DNA of 64,000 nucleotides from Pedobacter sp. ISL-64. GTDB taxonomy: Bacteria; Bacteroidota; Bacteroidia; Sphingobacteriales; Sphingobacteriaceae. The notes beneath the pieces were generated by a model. It was not told the DNA's origin. It did not search any database and saw only the letters and a list, made by a program, of their open reading frames with translations. Below are positions 35,445 through 45,128 of the stretch, piece after piece. Within the stretch, counting starts at the first letter, position 1. Each line of letters opens with the position of its first letter. The position numbers were made by a program, and so were the translations under genes. The DNA is taken from the NCBI RefSeq assembly GCF_018613605.1, contig NZ_JAGGPU010000005.1, positions 62,001 through 126,000 on the forward strand. Direction: 5' to 3'.

Positions 35445-37175
35445 ATGATCACTTTTCGATTATCTACATTTTTTAAAAAATATGTAAATGGTGTTCAACC
35501 AGCAAAAAAAACGAATAAAATAGCTGTAAAAAAGCCCTATAACTTAACAATACAACCTTTGGGTGCTTGCCTGGTTTATTTGCTGATTAGCTTTTGCCTG
35601 GTTTCCTGTGGATTAAAAAAAACACAGGCCGAAAATTCAAACACTGATGGCGCTGCGCACCTGTTGCTAAATCCTGCCCTACCAGGTGATAATCCAGATC
35701 CTTCTATCATCAGGGTTGGAAAAGTGTATTACGCTACCTCTACTACAAACGAATGGGCTCCTTATTTTACCATATATAAATCAACCGACCTTAAAAACTG
35801 GAAATTGATCAATCATGTTTTTCCGGATGGATTTAAGGATATGAAAAACCAATGGGGCGAAAATAACTTTTGGGCATCGGAACTGGTTTATGATCAAAAA
35901 CAGAACCGGATTTATGCCTATTATACAGCCCACAACAAGGAAACAAAAGGTAATCCGGGTTTGCAATGCGGCACAGCCTGGATCGATGCAGATAAAATTG
36001 AAAGCGGTAAATTTACCGACAATGGCCCTGTTATTATTGAAGATGATTGTGGCGCAATAGATGCGTTTGAATTACAGCACAATGGCAAAATTTATGCTTT
36101 CTGGAAAAATGACGGTAATGGCTGTGGCAAAGAAAGCTGGATCTGGAAACAGGAAATTAACGATAGCCGAACAAAATTGCTCGGGCAAAAGAGCAAAGTA
36201 TTCACCAATAGCCAGCCATGGGAAACCGGATTGGTTGAAGGCGCCTGTTTTTTTACCTTAGGAGAATATGTGTACAGCCTGTATTCTGTTGGTGGCTGCT
36301 GTGATGCAAAATGCAATTACAAAACAGGAATTGCCAGAACGAAAGACCTGAACAGCGGTGTGTGGGAGAAATACAGCAACAACCCGATAATGGTAAGTAA
36401 CGACAAGTGGAATTGCCCCGGCCATGGCACAGTGGTAAAAACCGCAAACGACAGGCTATTTATGCTATACCACGCATTTAACAAAAGTTATGATGTTTTT
36501 GTAGGCAGAGAGGGCATTATAGAAGAATTAATTGTTGGCGCTGATGGCTGGCCTGTATTACATAATGCAACCCTCCCCAACCGGCCAAAGGCCGACCTTA
36601 ATTTTGTCGACAATTTTGAAAATGATCAAAAACTTGATCTTGCCTGGCAATGGCCTTCCAAATCGCCAAGGCCAGCGATGTTTTTTGACAAAGGGTTAAA
36701 ATTAGCCGCATCTGATGAAAACCATGCACTTGGCACCTTTCTGGGCCAGTACATTAAGACAGTAAATTTTAGCATCAGTGCCGAAATAAAGCCCGATGCA
36801 GCAAAAACAGGCATTTGCCTGGGCGGTGCCATTTTTAAAAGCAAGTGGCCTGGTGAACTCGGTGGAATAGGCATTACAGTCTCGAAAGATGGCTTTGCTG
36901 TTTTTGATAATTTTGAAGGCGCATATAAGATTCTTAAATCATCAAAAGAAAATTTAGCTGGCCCAGTGCAATTAAAAATGCAGATCAGCAATGATGGGAA
37001 ACAGATAGAATTTTTCCATAAAAAACAAGGAGCAGAATGGCTTAGTTTTTATCGCACAGATTTTTTAGCAGCCAAACATGTGCCTTGGGGAATGGGATAC
37101 AGGGCTGGTATTGTGGTAAAAGGAGATCGTTCGCAAACAGGTACTTTTAACAGCTTTAGGTTAATGAATAATTAA
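35445..37175 (+). CDS. GH43-family lipoprotein glycosidase with C-terminal concanavalin-like domain
   Basis: From ATG 35445 the protein has 576 residues. A basic 40-residue N-terminus precedes the hydrophobic core and lipobox (YLLISFCLVSCG), so the real start may be a later TTG (MGACLVYLL, about 35559) or the signal is unusually long. The GH43 propeller (about 70-370) has Asp85 (DNPDPS), Asp206 (AIDAFE) and Glu265 (LVEGACF) as base, modulator and acid. The C-terminal 190 residues (NFVDNFENDQKLDLAWQW onward) look like the beta-sandwich appended to many GH43 beta-xylosidases and arabinofuranosidases. It is alone on the plus strand, between PUL 1 and PUL 2. Confidence 0.88.
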   Translation: MITFRLSTFFKKYVNGVQPAKKTNKIAVKKPYNLTIQPLGACLVYLLISFCLVSCGLKKTQAENSNTDGAAHLLLNPALPGDNPDPSIIRVGKVYYATSTTNEWAPYFTIYKSTDLKNWKLINHVFPDGFKDMKNQWGENNFWASELVYDQKQNRIYAYYTAHNKETKGNPGLQCGTAWIDADKIESGKFTDNGPVIIEDDCGAIDAFELQHNGKIYAFWKNDGNGCGKESWIWKQEINDSRTKLLGQKSKVFTNSQPWETGLVEGACFFTLGEYVYSLYSVGGCCDAKCNYKTGIARTKDLNSGVWEKYSNNPIMVSNDKWNCPGHGTVVKTANDRLFMLYHAFNKSYDVFVGREGIIEELIVGADGWPVLHNATLPNRPKADLNFVDNFENDQKLDLAWQWPSKSPRPAMFFDKGLKLAASDENHALGTFLGQYIKTVNFSISAEIKPDAAKTGICLGGAIFKSKWPGELGGIGITVSKDGFAVFDNFEGAYKILKSSKENLAGPVQLKMQISNDGKQIEFFHKKQGAEWLSFYRTDFLAAKHVPWGMGYRAGIVVKGDRSQTGTFNSFRLMNN

Positions 37176-37278
37176 TGATGCCATTGAAAGCTGAATTATT
37201 TTCCGCTTGGAAATGTGTATATTTAAGAATATCATTAAAACTCAATTATTCTATCACTAACAGACTTAAATATAAAGA

Positions 37279-37423
37279 TCGTCATCTCGACCGAAGCAAC
37301 GCGAAGTGGAGAGATCTAAAGTTTAAAGATTTCTCCATTGCGCTACCGATTAAAAATCGGCGAGCTTCAGTCGAAATGACGACCGTTTTTGACAATCTTA
37401 TCATTAGTAGCCTGTCGAAGGAC
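37279..37423. repeat. Palindromic repeat element, copy 1 (REP/MITE-like)
   Basis: The left arm TCGTCATCTCGACCGAAGC (from 37279) pairs imperfectly with the right arm TCAGTCGAAATGACGA (ending 37382); inside is a second inverted pair GAGAGATCT / AAAGATTTCTC. About 27 bases later comes AGCCTGTCGAAGGAC (37409-37423), which is half of a second element. The same two modules occur at 48222-48394. Elements of this sequence style are common in intergenic DNA of Flavobacteria and Sphingobacteria (memory). The 347-base gap 37176-37522 holds no gene; open frames here are artefacts of the repeat. Confidence 0.75.
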
Positions 37424-37522
37424 TTGCTTAAATATTTCTCTCGCTGGAGCACCCGTGCTGGCTGGGTTTAGTGTGTTATATAGAAGTCAGGTTTTTAAAA
37501 CTTGACTTCTATAAATTACCAA

Positions 37523-38524
37523 CTACCATTGAATCTGTTGATCCTGATCTGGTATCAATGTATTCAGGTCGCGCTGCATGGATAACGTACCATCTACCTT
37601 ATATTTCAACCTTTGTCCGGGCACTGTGGTATAATCCTCAAACTCGTAGGATAAATAAAGTGTGGTATAAATATGTTTCAGGTATGGAAGCTTTGGGTCC
37701 CAGGCTTCATCTCTGGTATAATAAGATTGGGTTGTACCAATTTTAAATTTATTGTTTACGGTATTATCGCTCCAGATTTCTAACTTTTTCTTCTGGATAT
37801 CGATATTCTGATCGGTAAACTTAATAAATACCTTATAGTTTTTACGATCCAGGTAATCGATATCCCTGATTCCGGCATATAAAAAAATAGTTTTATCATC
37901 CACCACAAAAGTTCGGTGGGTATTTAGGGTTAAGGGCTCAGTATCCCCATCGAGAAATATTTTATACAAAGTACCACCATATTCTCCAGAATAATCATTA
38001 AAGGGCGTGATCCGCAGCATAGCTCTACGATAATATTTTTGTGGATTGGCCTGATAATCATAAGAAGGATCGTTTAAGATCTGTAACGGTAATACCCATT
38101 TATCAGATTGATCCAGATCCCCCAGAGTAAAATCGATGGGTACAGTAACCGTGCTTACCCCGGCCGGTACATCTATGGTTTGGGGAATGGTATAGTACTT
38201 TTTATCCAATTGTTTAAAATACAGTTCCTGTCGGTGCCCATACTGCTCCTGATTTAATTTTGCCAGCGTATCAGGGTCTAAACCGAGGTGTATGGTGCGG
38301 TTTTTTAAATTTGGTGTAGAACCACTGATGATAATCGGAAGGTTAAACCTCACCTTTCCGGTGGCATTATAACGTAAATAACTCCAGCTTACCCCCTGGG
38401 CAGTCGGATTTGATTTAAATGATGCCGTTTGAACGAATTGTTCTTCTTTCCATTCATCATTACATGAAACAAAGCATACCGCTGTTGTTATCAATAAAAA
38501 TAGAATATATATATACTTTTTCAT
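37523..38524 (-). CDS. DUF1735/DUF4973-type surface lipoprotein of PUL 2
   Basis: The 333-residue protein has a lipoprotein signal (MKKYIYILFLLITTAVCFVSC, Cys21). The first half fits the DUF1735-type immunoglobulin-like domain (LGLDPDTLAKLNQ, YYTIPQTIDVPAGVSTVTVPI, WVLPLQILNDPSYD); the second half (GEYGGTLYKIFLDGD, TFVVDDKTIFLYAGIRDIDYLDRKNYKVFIKF) fits the DUF4973-type C-terminus. Such proteins occupy the SusE-like position after SusD and probably bind glycan on the surface. It is the last gene of the operon, 19 bases after SusD. Confidence 0.85.
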   Translation of the reverse strand: MKKYIYILFLLITTAVCFVSCNDEWKEEQFVQTASFKSNPTAQGVSWSYLRYNATGKVRFNLPIIISGSTPNLKNRTIHLGLDPDTLAKLNQEQYGHRQELYFKQLDKKYYTIPQTIDVPAGVSTVTVPIDFTLGDLDQSDKWVLPLQILNDPSYDYQANPQKYYRRAMLRITPFNDYSGEYGGTLYKIFLDGDTEPLTLNTHRTFVVDDKTIFLYAGIRDIDYLDRKNYKVFIKFTDQNIDIQKKKLEIWSDNTVNNKFKIGTTQSYYTRDEAWDPKLPYLKHIYTTLYLSYEFEDYTTVPGQRLKYKVDGTLSMQRDLNTLIPDQDQQIQW

Positions 38525-38543
38525 TTTTTGCAGATTATGATTG

Positions 38544-40622
38544 TTATTCAGGATTTGTCCAGCCCGGATTTTGTGTCAGGTATTTGTTGCGTTTCAATTC
38601 GTCAAAATGAATTGGCCAAAACCACATTTTGAGCGTAAAAATCGAAGGTAACGATGGCGTTTCAACTACGTTATGGAAAAGGTCTGCCTGCCCTTTAGTG
38701 GCATAGGCATTGTAGCCATAAACCGGGGCCGACTCTTCCGACTGCGCATCGGTCCAACGGCGCAGATCGAAATAGCGGTGCCCTTCGGCAAATAACTCTA
38801 CCTGGCGTTCTCTTTTCAATTTTATACGAAATTTATTTGGATCGGCATAAACATCTCCCGGATAATCGGCTAATCCGGCACGGATGCGGATCGGCTGGAT
38901 TCCTCTTTTCATTTCAGAAATGTTCCTTGAAATTACCTGTGTTTTACTTCCGTCCCACGATGGGATGCTATAAGATCCGTTCAGCTCATTTAAGGCTTCT
39001 GCATAAATGAGCAACACTTCCGCATAACGGATAGCCGGATCAACTTTTTGCTTCATACGGCTTTGATCATAAGCGGTAACAGCCACATTGCTGATATCGT
39101 CTGGGTGTACATATTTTTTAATCCCCACCCCTGTACGTGGCCAGTAGGTCGTGTTTTTATAACCATTAGGATCGCCACGGTAGTAGAATATCTGAACATT
39201 ACTTTTTTCATCCCTTACGCTCTCTGCATTGAGGAGATTCCAGGTAGAACCGTTATACGATACTGAAGCATAAAAGCGGGGTTCGCGCTGAACAAACTGT
39301 TTATTTACGCCAACGCCCAAAGGTCCTAATTCGGGGTATTTAGTCAGTTCCGTCTGCATTACAAAACCCGTTGTGCGGAGTTGGGTATTATATCGGCCTT
39401 CATAGCCCTGTCTCCCTGCGTACATGCTGTTCATTCCTGGTATATCGCTACCATCGTTCATGGCATAGGCATCAACCTGCTTTTGGGTCATGCCATGCGA
39501 ATTGTAGCCCTTGCCCTCCAGGCGCGGCAACTGATGCAGTACCAAAACATTTATGCCTTCGCCCCCCTGGTTTTGGCCATGAGTGAAAATCAGTTCAGGA
39601 TTTTGGTAGGCAGGAACTGTTCCGTTAAACAAAGCGCGGTACGACTCGTAAGGATCGATATCGCTCCAGCCCGAAGGCCAGGCACTATTAGAAAAATTAC
39701 TGTCAAATGGAGGAGTAACAGTTGCCGGATAAGCAGCATCGCCAGTTGCTTTTTTATAAGCAACATACAAACGGTATTGGCCCATATCTATTACATCCTT
39801 GGCAGCGGCAGCAGCCCTGGCCCATTTAGATTCATCATAGGTTCGTGAAAGTAAGGGTTTCCCATCTTTGGTAACCAGTGCCGCAGCTACATCAGCAGGT
39901 GCTTTGCCGTTGGCCAGCGGACTTGCTGCATACAAAAGTATCCGGGCACGGAGCGCTAAAGCTGCACCACGGGTTGGCCTTGCTATCTGTTGTATCCCTT
40001 GCTGAAGTGAAAGTCCTTTGGCGGCTTCTGCCAGTTCGTTCGAGAGGTAAACAGCACATTCTTCGTAGGTATTCCGCGGCTGGGCAATTTCATCATACTC
40101 TTTGGTGTAATCGATCCCTTCATTGGGTACGATTGGCACCGGACCATAGGTACGTAACAGTACCCAATAAAAGTAGGCTCTTAAAAACCGTGCCTGCCCT
40201 TTGAGGTTTGCAATTTCTTTTGCTGTAAACTGCTTATTGATATCGATATTATTAATAAATATAGAAGCCTGACGGATGCCTTTATAGGCCACATTCCAAA
40301 TTTCTTTGCTTTCGCCGTTCAATCCGTTTTCAGTGTATTGTCCGTTTTTCCATCTTTTGTATCCGTCGCTTTCATCACCGTAATACATATCATCAGCAAA
40401 ATTAAAGGGCACATATTTCTTGCTGCTTACATCCTGTATAAAATTACTGCCCATAAAAGAGTAGGCCTGTGCCAACCATCTGTTTGCATAGTCGGTATTG
40501 GTAAAAACCTCTTCTGTGGTTAACCGCTCATCGAAGAGGTAATCAGAGTCGAGATATTTTTTACATCCGCCTGCAATTAAAATAATACCTGCAAAAGCTA
40601 AAACGATAACTATTTTTTTCAT
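38544..40622 (-). CDS. SusD/RagB-family nutrient-binding lipoprotein (PUL 2)
   Basis: The protein is large for SusD at 692 residues. Lipobox: LIAGGC (Cys20), followed by KKYLDSDYLFDERLT. SusD features are LKGQARFLRAYFYWVLLRTYGPVPIVP, ALALRARILLYAASPLANGK, AIRYAEVLLIYAEALNELNG, RIKLKRERQVELFAEGHRYFDLRRWTDA in part, and LTQNPGWTNPE at the end. The extra length is in the centre, in surface-loop regions (about 320-480), where ligand contacts usually lie. It pairs with the SusC gene 12 bases upstream. Confidence 0.93.
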   Translation of the reverse strand: MKKIVIVLAFAGIILIAGGCKKYLDSDYLFDERLTTEEVFTNTDYANRWLAQAYSFMGSNFIQDVSSKKYVPFNFADDMYYGDESDGYKRWKNGQYTENGLNGESKEIWNVAYKGIRQASIFINNIDINKQFTAKEIANLKGQARFLRAYFYWVLLRTYGPVPIVPNEGIDYTKEYDEIAQPRNTYEECAVYLSNELAEAAKGLSLQQGIQQIARPTRGAALALRARILLYAASPLANGKAPADVAAALVTKDGKPLLSRTYDESKWARAAAAAKDVIDMGQYRLYVAYKKATGDAAYPATVTPPFDSNFSNSAWPSGWSDIDPYESYRALFNGTVPAYQNPELIFTHGQNQGGEGINVLVLHQLPRLEGKGYNSHGMTQKQVDAYAMNDGSDIPGMNSMYAGRQGYEGRYNTQLRTTGFVMQTELTKYPELGPLGVGVNKQFVQREPRFYASVSYNGSTWNLLNAESVRDEKSNVQIFYYRGDPNGYKNTTYWPRTGVGIKKYVHPDDISNVAVTAYDQSRMKQKVDPAIRYAEVLLIYAEALNELNGSYSIPSWDGSKTQVISRNISEMKRGIQPIRIRAGLADYPGDVYADPNKFRIKLKRERQVELFAEGHRYFDLRRWTDAQSEESAPVYGYNAYATKGQADLFHNVVETPSLPSIFTLKMWFWPIHFDELKRNKYLTQNPGWTNPE

Positions 40623-40634
40623 ATTCTTCTTTGC

Positions 40635-43600
40635 TTATAAATTAACTGATACCCCTAATGACATTGTTCTGCTAAGCGGATAAACTTTCCCTGTTGAGCT
40701 CCCTAATTCCGGATCCCACAGTTTAAATTTGGTAAATGTGAGCAGGTTGGTGCCGATAAAAAAGAAACGCACATTATTGAGGTGAGCCTTGTTTACCAAG
40801 GTTTTAGGCAGCGAATAGCCAATATCCAATGTTTTTAAACGCAGGTAAGAACCATCTCTTAGCCAAAAGGTAGATGCCCGATAGTTATTGGCATTTGGAC
40901 CGTATGTTAAACGGGGATAATCTGCATTGGGATCTTCATTTTCGCCTAATTTCCAGCGGTTGCTATTGGCTACATCACTCAGGATATTTCCCCAATTCTG
41001 ACCTAAGCTGAACATATAAACCGACGATCCGTTAATAAAATAAGTAGACTTTCCTACACCCTGAAAATGCATATTGATATCAAGACCTTTCCAGCTCGCC
41101 GAGAGCCCGAATCCGTAGGTAAGATTTGGTCTGGTTGTTGCGCCAATAGCTACAATATCATTATCATCGATAATACCATCCCCGTTGATATCCTTATATT
41201 TAATATCGCCCGGCATTACCTCACCAAAAGATTGTTTTGGGCTATTGCGGATATCATCATAATCTTTAAACAGGCCTAAATCCATCAGCCCCCTGGCTTG
41301 GTCTACCCGATGGCCTTCCTGAAGCTTGTAAGTGTAAATCGTATTTTCTTCATCTCTTTCCAGTATTTCATTTTTGCTATAAGTAACATTGCCACGTAAG
41401 GTGAGATCTACATTGCTTACCTTTTGTTTATAAGTAAAACTGCCATCAAATCCGGCTGCTTTTACCTCGCCCACATTGGCAGAAGGATTATTCTCCAAAC
41501 CTACGTACCCAGGCAGAAAATTCCGGCTCATGTAAATTCCATCACGGCGTTCGCGGAAATAATCTACTGATCCGCTAAATTTATCATGGAATAGCGAATA
41601 ATCAATTCCCAGATCTTGCTTGGTGGCGATTTCCCAGGTAACATTAGGAGAGGCTACTGAAGAATAACGGATACCCGTCCACGGATTTGAAGAATCAAAA
41701 TCACCGAAATTGTATCCTCCTGCGGCCATCTGCTCTAAAGTATAGAGATAAGGAAACCTGATATCGCCTAAGTTGTCATTTCCTGTTTTTCCATACGAAT
41801 AACGCACTTTAAACATATCTACCCATCCCAATTTTTTCACGATAGGTTCCTCTCCGATATTCCATGCTCCGGAGATGGCAGGGAAAAATCCGAATCTGTA
41901 GTCTTTGTGGAAATTTTCAGAACCCGTATAACCGAAATTGAAATCAACATAATAGCGCGATCTCCAGTTGTAGTTGGCTCGTCCGGCCAATCCCTGATTC
42001 CGTCGTGCAATTCCGTTTTTTAAATCCGAACCGATATTCTGGGTAAATACCTTCGATGCCTGACTATACTTAACCATGGCCCCGAAATTATGGTCGCCTA
42101 TGTTGTTGTTATAATGTGTTTCCCATTCAAAGAACTCACGTTTATCACCGTCCGAACCAGAAGTCTGTGTCATTTTCTGTTCTTCTTTTATGCGTTTAAA
42201 TACCAAATTGCCTTCGGTATCGCGGTAACGGTTGGCGCTCCACAGTTCAGGGAACTTATAGCGTTTGATATAGTTATTGTTATAAGTATCATAACCAAAG
42301 CGGCCAACGAAGCGGAGGCCTTTGGTAATAAAATCCAGACCCTGGTTTAGATTTAATGTGATTTGGATGTTATTGCTCCAACTTTCGTTGTAACCAGTCA
42401 TGGTACCCTGTACCCAGGGATTAAAGCGGTCCATATCATTGTCTGGATTGGTATCGCCATCATCACTTGCAGGGATCTTCCCGTCTGAATATAACAGTGG
42501 AGAGGTAATTGCATTGTATCCCATCAGTGCCGTCCATATTGCATCACTGCCTACTCCGGGATCATTTTGTTTCCGTAACGACCCCGAAACACCTACTGTG
42601 AGCAAGGTAGATTTGGTGATATCCATATCAACGCTTAAACGATAAGTATACTTGTTAAAACTGGTGTTGGTATTGTAGTCTTTCAACGCATCATCTACCT
42701 TATACATTCCCTGCTGATTCTGGTAGCTTCCTGATAAATAATAACGCGCAGTTTTTCCACCTCCGCTTAAATTGATCATACTGCGCTGGCTCTTTGCTGC
42801 ATCACGCAACACCACATCCATCCAGTTTACATTGGGGAACAGGTCGGGATCTAAGCCCAGGCGCAGTATTTCGAGTTCCGGCCTCGAAAAGAGAGGCTCC
42901 TGATTTCTAACAATTTTTGCCTCATTGGCCATCGACGCATACGCATAGCCATCCACAAATTCAGGGAGTTTGGTAAGTGTATTATAAAAGCCTTCTACTT
43001 TTGCATTGATATTTACTTTGCCTTCCTTGCCCCGTTTGGTTTTGATTAAAATTACGCCGTTTGCACCTCTGCTCCCATAAATAGCCGTTGCTGAAGCGTC
43101 TTTTAATACAGAAAAGGATTCCACATCTTCCACATTGATCTCGTTCATGTCACGTTCAAAACCATCAATCAATACCAGCGCTGCATTGCTGGCTCCGAAA
43201 GTAGAAATACTGCGCACCCAAAATTCTGAAATGCTGCCTGGACGCCCTGAGGTTTGCATGGCCTGGATACCTGGTACCACACCTGCCAGCGCATCTGCCA
43301 TCGATGTAGAGGGATTAGATTTGAGCCGGTCTACATTTACAGTTGTAATGGCCCCAGTGATGGATATCTTTTTTTCTGCGCCTGTACCGGTAATTACCAC
43401 CTCGTTCAATACACTGGCATCTGATTCTTTCAGGCTAACATTTACAACGCGCTGCTCTTTTACCAGTACCTCCTGTTTTTCGTAACCCACATAAGTAAAT
43501 ACCAATGTTTGGTAAGGAGGCATTTTGATACTGAATTTCCCATCACTGTCGGTAATTGCCCCCAGTCCGGGCAGGTTGGCAACAGATATGCTTACCCCTG

Positions 43601-43733
43601 GGATAGGTTGTTTGCCAATGTCGGTTACTGTTCCCTTTACTGTTACCTCCTGTGCGAAAACATTCAGGGAGACACCAATCAGCACGATGCACGTTAGTAA
43701 AATAAATCTCATCATTATATATTTGGTCTTCAT
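40635..43733 (-). CDS. SusC/RagA-family TonB-linked transporter (PUL 2)
   Basis: With the ATG at 43733 the protein has 1032 residues (the codon before it is a TTG that abuts the previous stop). It has a signal peptide ending LNVFAQ, the carboxypeptidase-D-like domain VKGTVTDIGKQPIPGVSISV, then NEVVITGTGAEKKISITGA in the TonB-box region, plug motifs LVLIDGFERDMNEIN, FSVLKDASATAIYGSRGANGVILIKT, and a barrel ending LSRTMSLGVSVNL. It is cotranscribed with the IPT/NHL lipoprotein upstream (gap of 3 bases) and SusD downstream. PUL 2 encodes no enzyme or regulator of its own here. Confidence 0.95.
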   Translation of the reverse strand: MKTKYIMMRFILLTCIVLIGVSLNVFAQEVTVKGTVTDIGKQPIPGVSISVANLPGLGAITDSDGKFSIKMPPYQTLVFTYVGYEKQEVLVKEQRVVNVSLKESDASVLNEVVITGTGAEKKISITGAITTVNVDRLKSNPSTSMADALAGVVPGIQAMQTSGRPGSISEFWVRSISTFGASNAALVLIDGFERDMNEINVEDVESFSVLKDASATAIYGSRGANGVILIKTKRGKEGKVNINAKVEGFYNTLTKLPEFVDGYAYASMANEAKIVRNQEPLFSRPELEILRLGLDPDLFPNVNWMDVVLRDAAKSQRSMINLSGGGKTARYYLSGSYQNQQGMYKVDDALKDYNTNTSFNKYTYRLSVDMDITKSTLLTVGVSGSLRKQNDPGVGSDAIWTALMGYNAITSPLLYSDGKIPASDDGDTNPDNDMDRFNPWVQGTMTGYNESWSNNIQITLNLNQGLDFITKGLRFVGRFGYDTYNNNYIKRYKFPELWSANRYRDTEGNLVFKRIKEEQKMTQTSGSDGDKREFFEWETHYNNNIGDHNFGAMVKYSQASKVFTQNIGSDLKNGIARRNQGLAGRANYNWRSRYYVDFNFGYTGSENFHKDYRFGFFPAISGAWNIGEEPIVKKLGWVDMFKVRYSYGKTGNDNLGDIRFPYLYTLEQMAAGGYNFGDFDSSNPWTGIRYSSVASPNVTWEIATKQDLGIDYSLFHDKFSGSVDYFRERRDGIYMSRNFLPGYVGLENNPSANVGEVKAAGFDGSFTYKQKVSNVDLTLRGNVTYSKNEILERDEENTIYTYKLQEGHRVDQARGLMDLGLFKDYDDIRNSPKQSFGEVMPGDIKYKDINGDGIIDDNDIVAIGATTRPNLTYGFGLSASWKGLDINMHFQGVGKSTYFINGSSVYMFSLGQNWGNILSDVANSNRWKLGENEDPNADYPRLTYGPNANNYRASTFWLRDGSYLRLKTLDIGYSLPKTLVNKAHLNNVRFFFIGTNLLTFTKFKLWDPELGSSTGKVYPLSRTMSLGVSVNL

Positions 43734-43736
43734 CAA

Positions 43737-45128
43737 TTATTCTTCTTTAGCTATTTTGCGGATAAGCCAATTGCCGGTATCACCGATATAAAAACATTTT
43801 TTCACATCATCATAGGCAATGGCTTGCGGGTTATTGAAACGGGCTTCGGTACGTAAGTCGCCATCGGCATAACCGCTTGTACCGTTGTTCCCACGTCCGG
43901 CGAATGTACTTACCCTTCCTTGTGGGGTTAAAATGCGAACTGCATGGTTGGCCTTATCGCAGAAATAGAAATCGTACTGGTCGCCTCCTGCCGTTTCATA
44001 TTCTGGATTTTTAACAAATACCCCCTGTACAGGGCCGTTCAAACGCGCATTAGTGCCAATTCCGTCAGCATAACCTGCCGTACCCGCTGCACCACAGATG
44101 GTATATGGCGTTTTGAAGGTTTTCTTGTCACGATCGTAATCGGTACGCATGATAAAATGTTTTTCAAATTCGACCAGATAGGCATAGTCTCCGGAGGGGT
44201 GCATCACCATGTAAACGGCCACCGCACTGTAAGGATTGGAGAACACCAATTTATCTTCTTTGGTATTAAAGTCATACCTGCGGATATCACCAGCTCTGTA
44301 CCGTGAGTAGTACAACTCTCCGTTTTGCGGATGAACTATTGTACCGTTTACACCCCTGGCATAAACCTCGATTGCTTTTTTCTGAACAAAATTAGATTCA
44401 CGGGTGAACAGGTAATTGCCATTTTTGGTATCGCTAGAATGGTTGTGGGAAACAATCATATCCTGATTTCCGTCCATTCTCCAGTTTAATATCGATACCC
44501 TATCGAGATCCGTTCTGAAGTAACTCACATATTGCTTCTCAAAATCAATCAGACGGCAACTGTTTACATCGGCCGAGAAATAGAGGTGGTTATAGTTTTT
44601 AGGATCGAAAGTAAGCCACAGTATACCCTTAAACCCACCACAATCGTTAAAAGGGCCTTCCTTTTCCTCAAAATTACTTGGTACCTGATAGTATTTACCC
44701 AAAAAGGTAGAAACGAGCAGTTTTCTGGTATAAGAAAGTGGTTCTTTTGAGGCTCCATAGGCCAATTCCTCATTGTTACCACCAAGAACACTTACTTTTA
44801 TATCCCCAGCATAAGCCTTTTCGGGAATGATACAATAAATGGCATTATTTTTTACGCCAACAACTTTGGCTGGCTTCCCTCCGATCATCACTTTTATTTT
44901 GGAAAGATCGTTCCCGAAATTTTCGCCATATATCACCAGATTATTTCCTACACTTCCGGCTTTAGGGTAAAAATCGCTGACGGTTACGGGCTTAGATGGA
45001 TCGTAACCAACTTCTTGCGTCAACTCATCATGTTTACAATGTGTTAAGGAAAGCGCAATCAACCCGAACAGCATCCAACGGATTTGCCAACGCCTGGTTT
45101 TAACCTTGTTTTTAATTTTCATATACAT
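43737..45128 (-). CDS. IPT/TIG and NHL-repeat surface lipoprotein (PUL 2, probable glycan-binding protein)
   Basis: ATG 45128 gives 463 residues (a second ATG lies 6 bases on); the frame extends upstream to 45200 without signal-peptide character. A lipoprotein signal ends at LSLTHC. Next is an IPT/TIG immunoglobulin-like domain (about 45-125: VTVSDFYPKAGSVGNNLVIYGENFGND in part, KVMIGGKPAKVVGV), then a beta-propeller with NHL-type repeats, clearest at the end: AGYADGIGTNARLNGP and SGYADGDLRTEARFNNPQAIAYD. IPT-NHL lipoproteins encoded before susC are seen in many PULs and are thought to bind glycan. It is the first gene of the operon. Confidence 0.87.
   Translation of the reverse strand: MYMKIKNKVKTRRWQIRWMLFGLIALSLTHCKHDELTQEVGYDPSKPVTVSDFYPKAGSVGNNLVIYGENFGNDLSKIKVMIGGKPAKVVGVKNNAIYCIIPEKAYAGDIKVSVLGGNNEELAYGASKEPLSYTRKLLVSTFLGKYYQVPSNFEEKEGPFNDCGGFKGILWLTFDPKNYNHLYFSADVNSCRLIDFEKQYVSYFRTDLDRVSILNWRMDGNQDMIVSHNHSSDTKNGNYLFTRESNFVQKKAIEVYARGVNGTIVHPQNGELYYSRYRAGDIRRYDFNTKEDKLVFSNPYSAVAVYMVMHPSGDYAYLVEFEKHFIMRTDYDRDKKTFKTPYTICGAAGTAGYADGIGTNARLNGPVQGVFVKNPEYETAGGDQYDFYFCDKANHAVRILTPQGRVSTFAGRGNNGTSGYADGDLRTEARFNNPQAIAYDDVKKCFYIGDTGNWLIRKIAKEE

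Noticed and set aside
37175-37746. Two plus-strand open frames of 98 and 91 codons
   Set aside because: The first is made of the palindromic repeat element, the second is antisense to the DUF1735/4973 lipoprotein gene.
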